The translations under genes were made by a program, and so were the position numbers. Shown piece by piece: positions 8,511 to 17,942 of a stretch of DNA of 64,000 nt (position 1 is the stretch's first letter; each line of letters starts with the position of its first letter). The stretch comes from JTS-RE37 sp963756115 (lineage in GTDB: Bacteria; Bacteroidota; Bacteroidia; Flavobacteriales; Flavobacteriaceae): assembly GCA_963756115.1 (NCBI GenBank), contig CAVWMN010000003.1, positions 496,001 through 560,000 of the forward strand. The letters are read 5' to 3'. Below the pieces are notes generated by a model that had not been told where the DNA came from, ran no database searches, and saw nothing but the letters and a program-made list of their open reading frames with translations.

Positions 8511-8598
8511 ATTGACAGCGTTATTTCAACAATTCACTTAAAACCTGATGCGGTTCACTGAATAGGGAATTTTAGTATCCTTTCTTTTAAGAGCTTTG
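8511..8598 (+). promoter_or_regulatory. Three 21-bp-spaced direct repeats plus -7 box (probable LytTR sites, promoter B)
   Basis: ATTGACAGC (8511-8519), ATTCACTTA (8532-8540) and GTTCACTGA (8553-8561) begin 21 bp apart. GAGCTTTG at 8591-8598 is exactly 38 bp from the start of the last repeat, as CATCTTTG is in promoter A at 4005-4050. The last repeat and its flank (GGTTCACTGAA) are identical in both. It precedes the second YHYH gene by 46 bp. Confidence 0.7.
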
Positions 8599-8644
8599 GC
8601 CTCAAATAGCAGTTTACGAAAGCAAACACTTAAAATATAATATC

Positions 8645-9406
8645 ATGAATAAAGATGTAATAAAAATTGTGCCCTTTTCATTCTTCATGCTGATGGCATT
8701 GACGGCTTTTGTCGCATGTAGCAGTGACAGTATATATGATCCGGCAACGGATGAGGAAGGACAGACCGTTACCGAATTACACGCTGCTTTCTCGGCATTT
8801 AACCCGGAAGCAACTACGATTTATCTTGACGGGTCTGATGTAGTCATAGAAACGACCGGATTGCCAAACCACGAAACCGTCTATTGGGGAGAGGGTAATG
8901 CCCTGTACAGGGAAGAGCCGGATGTTGACCTGACACCCAGTATTATGTCGAGTAACAACAATGCCACCACGATTGTGGTAGCTGCAACGCCCAATTTGAG
9001 CGGCAGTACTGTTGCAACCGACTTTAACACCATCGGAATTGCAGTTAGCGGTTCTTCCATTTTCAATGACCAGGAAGGCAATGGCCCATTAGCTCAGGCA
9101 GCGGCAAGTTTGGATTGGACGGGAGCCCATATTGGCCCCGGTGTGTATCACTATCACCTGGAGCCGAAGGCTTTTACCAATGATGATGAAAACCTGGTAG
9201 GGATCCTGTTGGATGGTGTTTTCCTATACGGTAGAAAATGCAATTCAACCGGAACCTATCCTACAGACCTTGATGCCTCAGGCGGGCATACGGCTGCCAC
9301 CCAATACACAGAAGGGGAAGTGGAATACCATTATCACATTATCAATGAGGTCTATTCCACAACAGGGTCTTATCTGGCTTTTGCCGGTCCATATCAGGGA
9401 TATTAA
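8645..9406 (+). CDS. YHYH-domain lipoprotein (second copy)
   Basis: 253 aa, lipobox ending at about C25 (LTAFVAC). The YHYH motif occurs twice, VYHYH near 167-171 and EYHYH near 227-231, with GILLDGVFLYGRK and the LDASGGHTAAT segment between, as in the copy at 5941. It is shorter and lacks the Gly/Pro loop. The histidine pairs suggest metal coordination. It is first in an operon with a YwqK-like lipoprotein (stop and start abut, TAAATG) and an SCO protein. The SCO neighbour makes copper an attractive, unproven ligand. Confidence 0.83.
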   Translation: MNKDVIKIVPFSFFMLMALTAFVACSSDSIYDPATDEEGQTVTELHAAFSAFNPEATTIYLDGSDVVIETTGLPNHETVYWGEGNALYREEPDVDLTPSIMSSNNNATTIVVAATPNLSGSTVATDFNTIGIAVSGSSIFNDQEGNGPLAQAAASLDWTGAHIGPGVYHYHLEPKAFTNDDENLVGILLDGVFLYGRKCNSTGTYPTDLDASGGHTAATQYTEGEVEYHYHIINEVYSTTGSYLAFAGPYQGY

Positions 9407-10033
9407 ATGAGACGGGTAAGATGGGTGTTCGTAAGTGTACTGGTGCTCCTTATTTCGAATTGCATGGAGCAATTTAAAAGCAATGATACCATGGATAAAG
9501 GTGTGGTCGTGGAAGAAATTGCTGTCGTCATCGATAGTTTGGAGGTAGCGAAAAATGCATTGGAGCTCCATCCACTTGAAGGCAAATGGTATTACAGGAA
9601 CCAGCCTTTCAACGGATATTCTTTAAAATATCATGCGAATGGTACTTTGGGCGAAAGACTTGGTTATTATAATGGTAAACGGGAAGGTATCGCTAAGAAG
9701 TGGTCTGAGAACGGGGTGCTGCGAATTGAATCCAGTTACAGGCAAAATCGCCTGGTGGGAATGTACAGAAGTTGGTGGGAAAATGGGGTATTGGCCGCAG
9801 AATCGCACTACGTAAACGGAACAATGAACGGATTTTCAAAAGAGTGGTACCCTACCGGGGTATTGGCCAAAGCCCGGCAACTGGTTGATGGGAAAGAAGA
9901 TGGCCTGCAAAAAGCCTGGTTGCAGAATGGTACCTTATATGTCAATTATGAAGCAAAAAACGGGCGCATATATGGTATGCGAAGGGCAAATTCATGTTAT
10001 CAACTGGAAGATGAAGTTGTTGTCAGGGATTAA
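9407..10033 (+). CDS. YwqK-like lipoprotein with MORN-type repeats
   Basis: 208 aa with a lipobox ending at C19 (LLISNC). From about residue 62 on it consists of repeats of about 23 residues of the form W-x-x-x-G-x-L-x...Y-x-x-G-x-x-x-G (WSENGVLRIESSY, WWENGVLAAESHY, WYPTGVLAKARQL, WLQNGTLYVNYEA). These are the variant MORN repeats of proteins often labelled YwqK-family antitoxin. No toxin gene is adjacent and the protein is exported, so an antitoxin role is not supported. It starts directly after the YHYH stop codon and overlaps the SCO gene by 23 bp, implying tight co-expression. Confidence 0.8.
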   Translation: MRRVRWVFVSVLVLLISNCMEQFKSNDTMDKGVVVEEIAVVIDSLEVAKNALELHPLEGKWYYRNQPFNGYSLKYHANGTLGERLGYYNGKREGIAKKWSENGVLRIESSYRQNRLVGMYRSWWENGVLAAESHYVNGTMNGFSKEWYPTGVLAKARQLVDGKEDGLQKAWLQNGTLYVNYEAKNGRIYGMRRANSCYQLEDEVVVRD

Positions 10034-10703
10034 GTGGTTACAGCTACCTGTGCTGTTGGTCCTTGTTTTTTTAGGGGGATGCGATCAGCAACAGAAAAAG
10101 GGAATCGTGCAGGCAGCAGAAACCAGCGGGGTGGAGCATTTGCCTTATTACAAAGACGAATCTTTTACACCGCATTGGTTACCACCCGATAGCGAAGCGG
10201 AAGAGGGCTTTCATAAGATCCCGGATTTTAAGCTTGTTGATCAACTGGGGGATACTATTACCCAAAAAACCTTTGAGAACAAGATCTATATTACGGACTT
10301 CTTTTTTACAAGTTGCCCGGGTATCTGCCTGAAAATGACCGGCAATATGTTTATCATCCAGGAAGCGTTCAAGGATGACCCGGACGTTCTGTTGCTGTCC
10401 CATTCGGTTACGCCATCGATAGATTCCGTGTCCGTCCTTAAGGATTATGCTGAAGATCATGGCGTAATCAATACGAAATGGCATTTGGTCACGGGTGATA
10501 AAAAGGAGATCTACGAACTGGGCAGGAATGCGTATTTCGTTGAAAACGATTTAGGCCTCCCCAAAGATATTAATGATTTTCTGCACACGGAGAATTTCCT
10601 GCTCGTGGATAAGAACAAACACATTCGTGGGATCTACAACGGCCTGAACAGGGCATCGATCGCACAACTGATTGCGGATATCGAAACGCTTAAATCCGAA
10701 TAA
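10011..10703 (+). CDS. SCO1/SenC-family lipoprotein (copper chaperone type)
   Basis: 230 aa from the ATG at 10011, chosen because it gives a proper lipoprotein signal (LVLVFLGGC, C24); longer upstream readings lack one. The thioredoxin-like fold has the copper motif C102-P-G-I-C106 (FFFTSCPGIC) and the distal histidine H192 (HTENFLLVD), so all three Cu ligands are present. SCO proteins deliver copper to CuA of cytochrome oxidase or act as thiol-redox factors. It overlaps the YwqK-like gene by 23 bp. A second, membrane-anchored SCO is at 34379, so this copy may serve the YHYH system rather than the oxidase. Confidence 0.9.
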   Translation: MKLLSGIKWLQLPVLLVLVFLGGCDQQQKKGIVQAAETSGVEHLPYYKDESFTPHWLPPDSEAEEGFHKIPDFKLVDQLGDTITQKTFENKIYITDFFFTSCPGICLKMTGNMFIIQEAFKDDPDVLLLSHSVTPSIDSVSVLKDYAEDHGVINTKWHLVTGDKKEIYELGRNAYFVENDLGLPKDINDFLHTENFLLVDKNKHIRGIYNGLNRASIAQLIADIETLKSE

Positions 10704-10782
10704 AAGCCAGGTTATTTTCTGTCATTACCCGGTCATCATTGCCATTGGCTGCCATAAACTCCCACACACCACCTGGCCCCTT

Positions 10783-10832
10783 CGCTATCATTTCGAACCA
10801 CCCCTTGTCATTTCGAACGAAGTGAGAAACCC
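10783..10832. repeat. Isolated REP-like repeat copy
   Basis: One half copy (ATCATTTCGAACCACCCC) is followed by one full copy containing GTCATTTCGAACGAAGTGAG. They lie in the 211-bp gap between the convergent SCO and ASPIC genes. The same element forms the arrays at 30540-30840 and 31940-32500. Confidence 0.75.
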
Positions 10833-10914
10833 ATGAAACTAGGGAACGCACCATACCGTGATAAGAAATCAGGCAGGCAAAATGCTGTATCCAAAGTTGG
10901 ACAACAACGACCAT

Positions 10915-13900
10915 TCAATAGCTGAAAAATTGAATAGAATCATTGTTTCTCGCTACTGCAAATACATCGTGCCCCTGAATTTTTAAAAGGCCAAAGTCAC
11001 GGACCTCGCCTTCTATAAACAAGCCACTTTCCTGATATGGAATTGTTTTAAACTTGCCGTGACCAGTTCCATTTAAAAGCAGCCCGTAACTGGCATCGTA
11101 TCTTCCAACCTCCGGTTTTACATTATACAGATTGCCCCCAAGTACAATATCTTCCCGGCCATCTTTGTTCATGTCGTTTATCAATATGGCATAGATCGGT
11201 GAAAGTTGGGCCTCCAAGGGAAGTGGTTCGATCTTAAAACCGTCAATCCCATTATTCCATAAAATTGCACTTTCGAGCAGTACCGCCTTGTGCACAATAG
11301 ACCCTTTCAATTCTTCATCAGTAAAGATTTCATTGATTCTTTGACCCTTGTAATCTTCATATTTGAGGTATTTTTTCTTGAGATGGGGCAATTGCATTAC
11401 CAAATCATGCCGTAAAGCCATAGGATAGGACACCCCCTCATTAAAGGAACAGATCATTGGTTCCACACTGCCATTTCTATCGAAATCGTTGATGTAGCAT
11501 GTAATCGGTTCCTGGACGCTTGCCTTGAATCTGGAGTTCAATCCATGGTTACCTGCAACGAAATCGTCATCTCCGTCTCCGTCCAAATCGGCGGCATGTA
11601 AGACATTCCACCACCCCGAGGTCTGATTAAGGCCAACTGTTTCCGATACCTCGGTAAATTTTCCACTTTCATTTTTAAAGAGCTTCACGGCCATCCATTC
11701 ACCCACTACCATCAGATCCACATCGCCATCCTGGTCGTAATCGTTCCAGACCGCATCCGTAATCAGTCCTACCCCAATTAATCCAGGACTTATTTCTTCC
11801 GTAACATTCACAAAGTTTCCCTGGCCATCGTTCTTCAGGATATACCCATTTTGCGGCACACCGTACAAGCCCGATTTTAACCGGACCCCCACAAAGAGGT
11901 CCTGATCACCATCATTATCATAATCACTCGCGGTCACAACAGAAGTACATTCTGGTTTTCCGGCTGGAAAAATTTGATCCGATCTGTGAAATTTTCCTTT
12001 TCCGTCATTGATATACAACCTATCCAACAACGCAAGGGAACTGGACGAGAATTCGCTGCCACCACTGGTAACATAAAGATCCTGGTCGCCATCACCATCC
12101 ACATCGACGAACAAACAATCTGTATCCTCGCTTCCGGCATCTTTTTCAAAAAGTTCCTTGTTGCTCTCCACATATTTTCCTTCAGGTGACTGTAAAAAAA
12201 GTTTGCCTGGCATATCCTTGGCCCCTCCAATATAAAAATCATCGGTGCCGTTTCCATCCACATCGGCTACTGACATTTTAGGCCCTTCCGTAGATCTCAT
12301 TTGATACAACAGGCGATCACGATCAAAATCAGAAAATATATTTTCCTTATGCTTAAAATCAGGTGATACTTCCCCGGAAACATCCCTGAAGGTCCTGTCG
12401 TCTATCTTTTCCCTTATGCTTCGGCCCATGGGTACGGCAACGGCATCTGCTTCCTCCAGAACCAGGGTTTGGTTGGTATGTACATTGGTCATAAGTGTCT
12501 GCTTACCATATGGCCATTCCACCAGTAAGGTATCAATTACTTCTACGTCCCCTAATCCAAAGTTCAACCGGGGATCGACCGATGATTGAAAGCCTCGATT
12601 TGGAGATTGCTCCTGGTAATATGTCCTCCCATTATTTTTAATCGTAACCTTAGAACCCACACCAAGGTTGTTCTTTCCATTACCCTGCATAGCTATTTTA
12701 AGAAAATGATTGTTACCATGCACCTTCTCAGAAAGGTTACGGTATATGAACGGAGGCATACTTGCATTGTTCACTACCAGGTCCAGGTCGCCATCATTAT
12801 CAAGGTCGCCATAAGCTGCCCCATTGGAATGGCTGGGCTCGTTAAGCCCCCATACATCCGTTTTGTTTTTGAAACCCAGTTCTTTTTCGCCGGAATATGC
12901 ATAGTTCGGAATACGGTTTACCGGAATCATCTCGATCAATTGCCTGTAGTCTACACCGTCTTCTTTGATGATCATACGGGCGACTTCTTCATTGGCTACA
13001 TAATTTATATAATCCTGGTTCAAAATGTCCTGGGCAAGACCGTTGGCTACATACAAATCTTTAAAACCATCATTATCCAGGTCCATGATTAAGGCACTCC
13101 AGCTCCAATCGGTTGCCTCAACGCCCGACAACCGGCCTATTTCGCTAAATGTGATGCCCTGTAGTGAATCTATCCCATTGTGCCGATGCAGCATGTTACG
13201 GGTAAATTGGTGATAATACCCGTTTTTCAGATTGTAATTGTATTTATTCCAGTCTTCAAAGGTCATAGTTGTCTTAAACCGTTCTTCCCCTTCCGGAAGC
13301 ATTTCTGTAACAAATATTTCAGGAAAACCGTCTCCGGTAATATCGGCAATATCAGAACCCATTGATGCTGCACTTATCGACCGCATCTGCTTTTCCAACG
13401 CTTCGCGAAAAGTTCCGTCGCCATTGTTCATATAGATATAATCCCTTTCAAAAAAATCGTTGGATATGTACAGGTCCGGCCATCCATCCTTATCGAGATC
13501 ACTGACTGAAACCCCGAGACCAAACCCTATAACACTCCCATAGATACCAGCTTCTTCGCTCACATCTTCGAAAATGCCATCATTGTTGCGCATTAATTTG
13601 TCACCCCCAAGAACATCCCTGATGGGTCGCTCATTTTCCCTGAGATTAAAACTGCCTATGGAGCGGTAGGAATTATTGAGAAGGTAAATATCAAGATCAC
13701 CATCTTTGTCGTAATCAAAGAAGGCCGCTTGTGTCGAGTACCCTATATCGGCAACACCCAATTCTTCGGCCCGCTCGGAAAAAGTGCCATCCTGGTTATT
13801 TATAAAAAATTCATTCTGCTTATTATCCCCGGCAACATCGCCCGAATTACAGACGTAGATATCGAGCCAGCCATCGGCATTTATATCCACCATGGCAACC

Positions 13901-14253
13901 CCCGTAGACCAGGCTTTGTTTCCGCCAACCATCGCTTTTTCGGTGACATCTTCAAAGGTGAAATCTCCCTTATTCAGGTATAACCTATTGGAAACCAGGT
14001 TGCCCGTAAAATAAATATCCAGAAGTCCGTCGTTATTTACATCGCCAAGACCAACCCCACCACCATTATAGTAGTTTCTGTATTTATAAATATTAAAATC
14101 GTTGGTATAGCTCAGGGTATTCTCAAAATCGATATGCGTACGCTCTGCATTTAGCAACTCGAACAACGGCATAGCCACATCCTCATTCTTTTCGGAACAC
14201 GCTAAAACCAACAGGATTCCTAAAAAACATGTGAAACACTTCATTTTTGGCAT
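10915..14253 (-). CDS. FG-GAP/VCBS and ASPIC/UnbV (CRTAC1-like) lipoprotein 1
   Basis: 1112 aa, lipobox ending at C19 (LLVLAC); an alternative start is the ATG three codons in. A first block of FG-GAP/VCBS repeats (about 60-510) shows many calcium-type DxNxDGxxD loops such as DVNNDGLLD and DLDNDGFKD. An ASPIC/UnbV domain follows at about 515-600 (NHFLKIAMQG...NRGFQSSVDPRLNFGLG), then a second FG-GAP block (about 660-1080). This bi-lobed layout is common in Bacteroidota next to SusC/SusD genes. It is probably an outer-membrane, Ca2+-stabilised beta-propeller binding protein; ligand unknown. Related copies lie at 14280, 18794 and 55306. Confidence 0.88.
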   Translation of the reverse strand: MPKMKCFTCFLGILLVLACSEKNEDVAMPLFELLNAERTHIDFENTLSYTNDFNIYKYRNYYNGGGVGLGDVNNDGLLDIYFTGNLVSNRLYLNKGDFTFEDVTEKAMVGGNKAWSTGVAMVDINADGWLDIYVCNSGDVAGDNKQNEFFINNQDGTFSERAEELGVADIGYSTQAAFFDYDKDGDLDIYLLNNSYRSIGSFNLRENERPIRDVLGGDKLMRNNDGIFEDVSEEAGIYGSVIGFGLGVSVSDLDKDGWPDLYISNDFFERDYIYMNNGDGTFREALEKQMRSISAASMGSDIADITGDGFPEIFVTEMLPEGEERFKTTMTFEDWNKYNYNLKNGYYHQFTRNMLHRHNGIDSLQGITFSEIGRLSGVEATDWSWSALIMDLDNDGFKDLYVANGLAQDILNQDYINYVANEEVARMIIKEDGVDYRQLIEMIPVNRIPNYAYSGEKELGFKNKTDVWGLNEPSHSNGAAYGDLDNDGDLDLVVNNASMPPFIYRNLSEKVHGNNHFLKIAMQGNGKNNLGVGSKVTIKNNGRTYYQEQSPNRGFQSSVDPRLNFGLGDVEVIDTLLVEWPYGKQTLMTNVHTNQTLVLEEADAVAVPMGRSIREKIDDRTFRDVSGEVSPDFKHKENIFSDFDRDRLLYQMRSTEGPKMSVADVDGNGTDDFYIGGAKDMPGKLFLQSPEGKYVESNKELFEKDAGSEDTDCLFVDVDGDGDQDLYVTSGGSEFSSSSLALLDRLYINDGKGKFHRSDQIFPAGKPECTSVVTASDYDNDGDQDLFVGVRLKSGLYGVPQNGYILKNDGQGNFVNVTEEISPGLIGVGLITDAVWNDYDQDGDVDLMVVGEWMAVKLFKNESGKFTEVSETVGLNQTSGWWNVLHAADLDGDGDDDFVAGNHGLNSRFKASVQEPITCYINDFDRNGSVEPMICSFNEGVSYPMALRHDLVMQLPHLKKKYLKYEDYKGQRINEIFTDEELKGSIVHKAVLLESAILWNNGIDGFKIEPLPLEAQLSPIYAILINDMNKDGREDIVLGGNLYNVKPEVGRYDASYGLLLNGTGHGKFKTIPYQESGLFIEGEVRDFGLLKIQGHDVFAVARNNDSIQFFSY

Positions 14254-14279
14254 GGCTGGATATATCTAGTAGTTCGGGG

Positions 14280-17200
14280 CTATTCTATTTGTTTAAAGAT
14301 TTTTATGGTATCGTCATTCCTGGCCACCAAAATATAGTGTTCACCGGCAATGCGGATGGTTTTCAGATCCCGGATTTGGCCTTGTACAAAAAACCCCGAG
14401 TCAGAGTTGTCCACTATGTTAATGTTGCCGTCATGCCCTACCTCCATGAAGGTGCCATACGAACTTGCGTAGATACCAACCTGGGGTTTAGCCTTATACT
14501 GATTTCCCCCCATCATAATTTCCCTGGTTCCATCTTTGTCAAAATCCTGTATCAGGACGCTGTAAGTAGGCGCAATTTGGGATTCCGTGGGCAATCGCTT
14601 CACCTTAAAAATACCATTTTCATTGAAGAGCGCTATGGAAGCCGTTTCGAATACCTTTAAATTCAATGAACCCACCAACTGCTCCGCTGTAAAAATGTCT
14701 GTCACGGTCTGCTCTTTATAATCATCATATTTAAGATACTTTTTAAGTAAATAGGGCATTTGTGCCGTGATCTCTGTTTTCGTTGCGATGGGATATGACG
14801 CGCTACCGTTAAAAATAGAAATGACATGATCTATCTTGCCGTTTTGATCAAAATCATTAACCAACATTGAGGCGGGCTTCTCAACCGAAGCCCTAAAACC
14901 GGTATTCAACCCTAAGTTGCCGGCTACCATATCCATATCTCCATCGCCATCAATATCTTCCAACGCCAGGGTATTCCAAAAACCATTCGTATTCCTCAAA
15001 CCAGCAGCTTCGGTAATTTCAACTAATTTACCCTTCTCATTTTTGAACCCTCTAATCGGCATCCATTCGCCACAGATGAACAAATCGTCATCGCCATCCT
15101 GATCATAATCAAACCAATTTGCATCGGTAACCATCCCTGGTTCTACTAACGCGGGTGCCTTGTCTATCGTAATATCATCGAATTTGCCGGTTCCGTCATT
15201 TTGTAACAGGTAGCTGTTGGCTGGTATTCCATAGGCCAATGGCACTACCCGACCCCCAACAAAAACGTCCATATCGCCATCATTGTCATAATCGCTGATG
15301 GCATAACACGAGGTACTGCCCAATTTGGAAGGAAAAGTAGCAGATCTTGCAAAATTTCCTTTCCCGTCATTCAGGTACATCCTATCGGCCAGGGCTAAAG
15401 ATTGCCTGGAAAATTCATATCCGCCACTGGCAACCAACAAATCCTTGTCTCCATCGTTGTCTAAATCCACAAAAAGGGCATCGGTATCTTCCGATTCCCT
15501 GTCATTATCGAAAACAGGGTTTTTCGAAGCGATAAACCGTCCCAGACTGTCACCCAGATAAAGCACCCCGGGGAAACCTTTGGCCCCACCCACATAAAAA
15601 TCTTCATATCCATCATTGTTTACATCTGAAACTGCCAGTTTTGGTCCTTCATTGGATATCATGTGGTATAAAAGCTTATCGTTATTGAAATCGACGAAGT
15701 TATTCTCCTTATGTGTATACGGGATATTGATTTGGTGCGTAACATCCTTGAATCGCCTCCTGGTACTGACGTTGGCCTTGGGCAATTTTGTTGATTCCGT
15801 ACCCTCGGGTTGCTTAAAATGTATAAATTCATTCACCTTCGGGTTATAGGTTGTCTCAACATGCCCATTCGGCCAATCTATACGAAGCGAGTCGATATGG
15901 TCTTTATTGCCAAGACCGAAATTGAGGCGATTGTCGACGGTTGACATGGATCCACGAATAGGATACAATTCCTGGAAGTACAGTTGCCCATCTACCCACA
16001 CGGTAACCTGGCTGCCTATTGCATGGGTATTCAACGTATTAGCAGTTAGTGATACATTCAAAAAATGATTGTTACTGCCTGGAGTATTGTTCTTATATAA
16101 AAAAGGGGGCATATTGATATTGGTTACAACCAGGTCGAGGTCTCCATCATTGTCCAGGTCTCCAAAAGCCGAACCCGTAGAAAAGCCAGGTTGGTCCATG
16201 CCCCACTCCATGGCAGTTTCGCGATAATCCATATCTTGATGTAAGGTATACATATGATTGGAAATAGGCACAGATGGCATTAGATCGATAAGTTTCGTAA
16301 TGACAGTACCGCTCTCACGAAAAGATTGTTTGATCATTTCACTATTGGAGTAGAAGTTTATATAATCCCCATCGGTAAGGTCCTTGAAAATACCGTTGGT
16401 AACAAATATTTCATTATGGCCGTTATTATCAAAATCGGCCATCAATACCCCCCAACTCCAATCGGTTGCATCCATGCCCGCTAACCTTGAAATCTCGCTA
16501 AAGGCTATTTTATCCGATCCTGAAGATCCACCCCGATTCCATTGAAAGGAATTACGGGGAAACTGTCTGTGATACCCTTTGTTTTCTTTCAATTTATAGG
16601 TATCCCAACTATCGAAGACTACCTTAGTCTTTCTTCGGGCATCCTCTTTTGGAAGCATTTCTGTGACATAAATATCAGGGTAACCATCATGGTTCATATC
16701 TGCTATATCAACACCCATGGCACCCTGACTAATTTCAGGCATCATCTCTTCCAACTGTTCAGTGAACGTACCGTCACCATTGTTTATATAGAGATAATCT
16801 CTTTCGAAAAAATCATTGGCCACGTATATATCCGGCCATGTATCCCTATTTACATCGCCAATTGAAACGCCCAGACCGTACCCTATTACACTTCCATAAA
16901 TACCCGCCGCTTCACTGACATCCGTAAAAAAAGCACCTTCATTCCGATAGAGTTTGTTGCTTTCCCCTTTATCCCTTTTCTGACGGAGTTCATTACCTGA
17001 ATCCAACACGATCTCGGTAGGATAGATGGAATTGTTTAACAAGTACATATCCAAATCGCCATCTTTGTCCATATCAAAAAAAGTGGCATGCACTGATAGG
17101 CCCATATCATCTATCCCATATTGTTCGGCCAATTCTTTGAAAATCGGAATTCCTTCAGCATTATTGCCTTGATTGATGAAAAGTTCGTTATGTCGATTTT

Positions 17201-17657
17201 CTCCCTCGGGATTACCAGATTTACATACGTATACATCCAATTTACCATCGCCATTAACATCTACAATACTGACCCCTGTAGACCATACATCAGGGCTGGC
17301 CACACCAGCAATTGCCGTCACGTCCATAAATTTAAAGTCACCCATGTTCAGATAGCATTTATTATCCACCTGATTGCCACTAAAAAAAATATCCAGTAAT
17401 CCGTCACTGTTGAGATCCCCAAGTCCAACCCCGGATCCATTGTAAAAACCCTTGTAGAGATACACATTGAATTCTTCGGTGTATGTAAGGTGATTTTCGA
17501 AATCAATACCCGCAGCCTGCGCGTTTATCAACTCAAAAACGGGTGTATCCTTCTTAGGATCTTCGCTATCCGTATTACAGGAAGCCATACAGCCCAGGAA
17601 GACCAGCAGTATTTGGCCAAGCTTCACCTTACAATAAATACGCAGTATCCTTCTCAT
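14280..17657 (-). CDS. FG-GAP/VCBS and ASPIC/UnbV (CRTAC1-like) lipoprotein 2
   Basis: 1125 aa from the ATG at 17657 (a TTG just before it is less likely). Lipobox near C27 (LGCMASC). It follows the plan of its downstream neighbour: FG-GAP block (DLNSDGLLD, DVNGDGKLD, DMDKDGDLD and others), an ASPIC/UnbV domain at about 533-613 (NNHFLNVSLTA...RGSMSTVDNRLNFGLG), and a second FG-GAP block. It ends 26 bp upstream of the 10915-14253 gene on the same strand, so the pair probably forms one transcript and arose by duplication. It starts 285 bp from the divergent PIG-L gene. Confidence 0.88.
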   Translation of the reverse strand: MRRILRIYCKVKLGQILLVFLGCMASCNTDSEDPKKDTPVFELINAQAAGIDFENHLTYTEEFNVYLYKGFYNGSGVGLGDLNSDGLLDIFFSGNQVDNKCYLNMGDFKFMDVTAIAGVASPDVWSTGVSIVDVNGDGKLDVYVCKSGNPEGENRHNELFINQGNNAEGIPIFKELAEQYGIDDMGLSVHATFFDMDKDGDLDMYLLNNSIYPTEIVLDSGNELRQKRDKGESNKLYRNEGAFFTDVSEAAGIYGSVIGYGLGVSIGDVNRDTWPDIYVANDFFERDYLYINNGDGTFTEQLEEMMPEISQGAMGVDIADMNHDGYPDIYVTEMLPKEDARRKTKVVFDSWDTYKLKENKGYHRQFPRNSFQWNRGGSSGSDKIAFSEISRLAGMDATDWSWGVLMADFDNNGHNEIFVTNGIFKDLTDGDYINFYSNSEMIKQSFRESGTVITKLIDLMPSVPISNHMYTLHQDMDYRETAMEWGMDQPGFSTGSAFGDLDNDGDLDLVVTNINMPPFLYKNNTPGSNNHFLNVSLTANTLNTHAIGSQVTVWVDGQLYFQELYPIRGSMSTVDNRLNFGLGNKDHIDSLRIDWPNGHVETTYNPKVNEFIHFKQPEGTESTKLPKANVSTRRRFKDVTHQINIPYTHKENNFVDFNNDKLLYHMISNEGPKLAVSDVNNDGYEDFYVGGAKGFPGVLYLGDSLGRFIASKNPVFDNDRESEDTDALFVDLDNDGDKDLLVASGGYEFSRQSLALADRMYLNDGKGNFARSATFPSKLGSTSCYAISDYDNDGDMDVFVGGRVVPLAYGIPANSYLLQNDGTGKFDDITIDKAPALVEPGMVTDANWFDYDQDGDDDLFICGEWMPIRGFKNEKGKLVEITEAAGLRNTNGFWNTLALEDIDGDGDMDMVAGNLGLNTGFRASVEKPASMLVNDFDQNGKIDHVISIFNGSASYPIATKTEITAQMPYLLKKYLKYDDYKEQTVTDIFTAEQLVGSLNLKVFETASIALFNENGIFKVKRLPTESQIAPTYSVLIQDFDKDGTREIMMGGNQYKAKPQVGIYASSYGTFMEVGHDGNINIVDNSDSGFFVQGQIRDLKTIRIAGEHYILVARNDDTIKIFKQIE

Positions 17658-17942
17658 CAAAAATCATTTTTCTGTCGCTACGTTCAACAAATCGTTTCAG
17701 CTGTAAACTAAGAACTATTCGTTCCCTTCGGCCCTGTCATATTGTAGTATTTGTAAATCAGGACCTGTCAACAACGGACTTATCGGTAAATGTATAGGTT
17801 AGCCGTGACAAATTGAAAACCAAGGTGCAAAGGTTTGCATAGGTTTGTAGTTCTGGTTTATGCGCCATTAGTTATCTTTAAAGGCGACCTGACAAGCATA
17901 TAGTTTTTGGTCATAATGTTGTTAAATTTAAAGAAAACAATT

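Noticed and set aside
9407..10033. The YwqK-like gene as an antitoxin of a toxin-antitoxin pair
   Set aside because: The product has a lipoprotein signal, and the neighbours are a YHYH lipoprotein and an SCO protein; no toxin-like gene is near.
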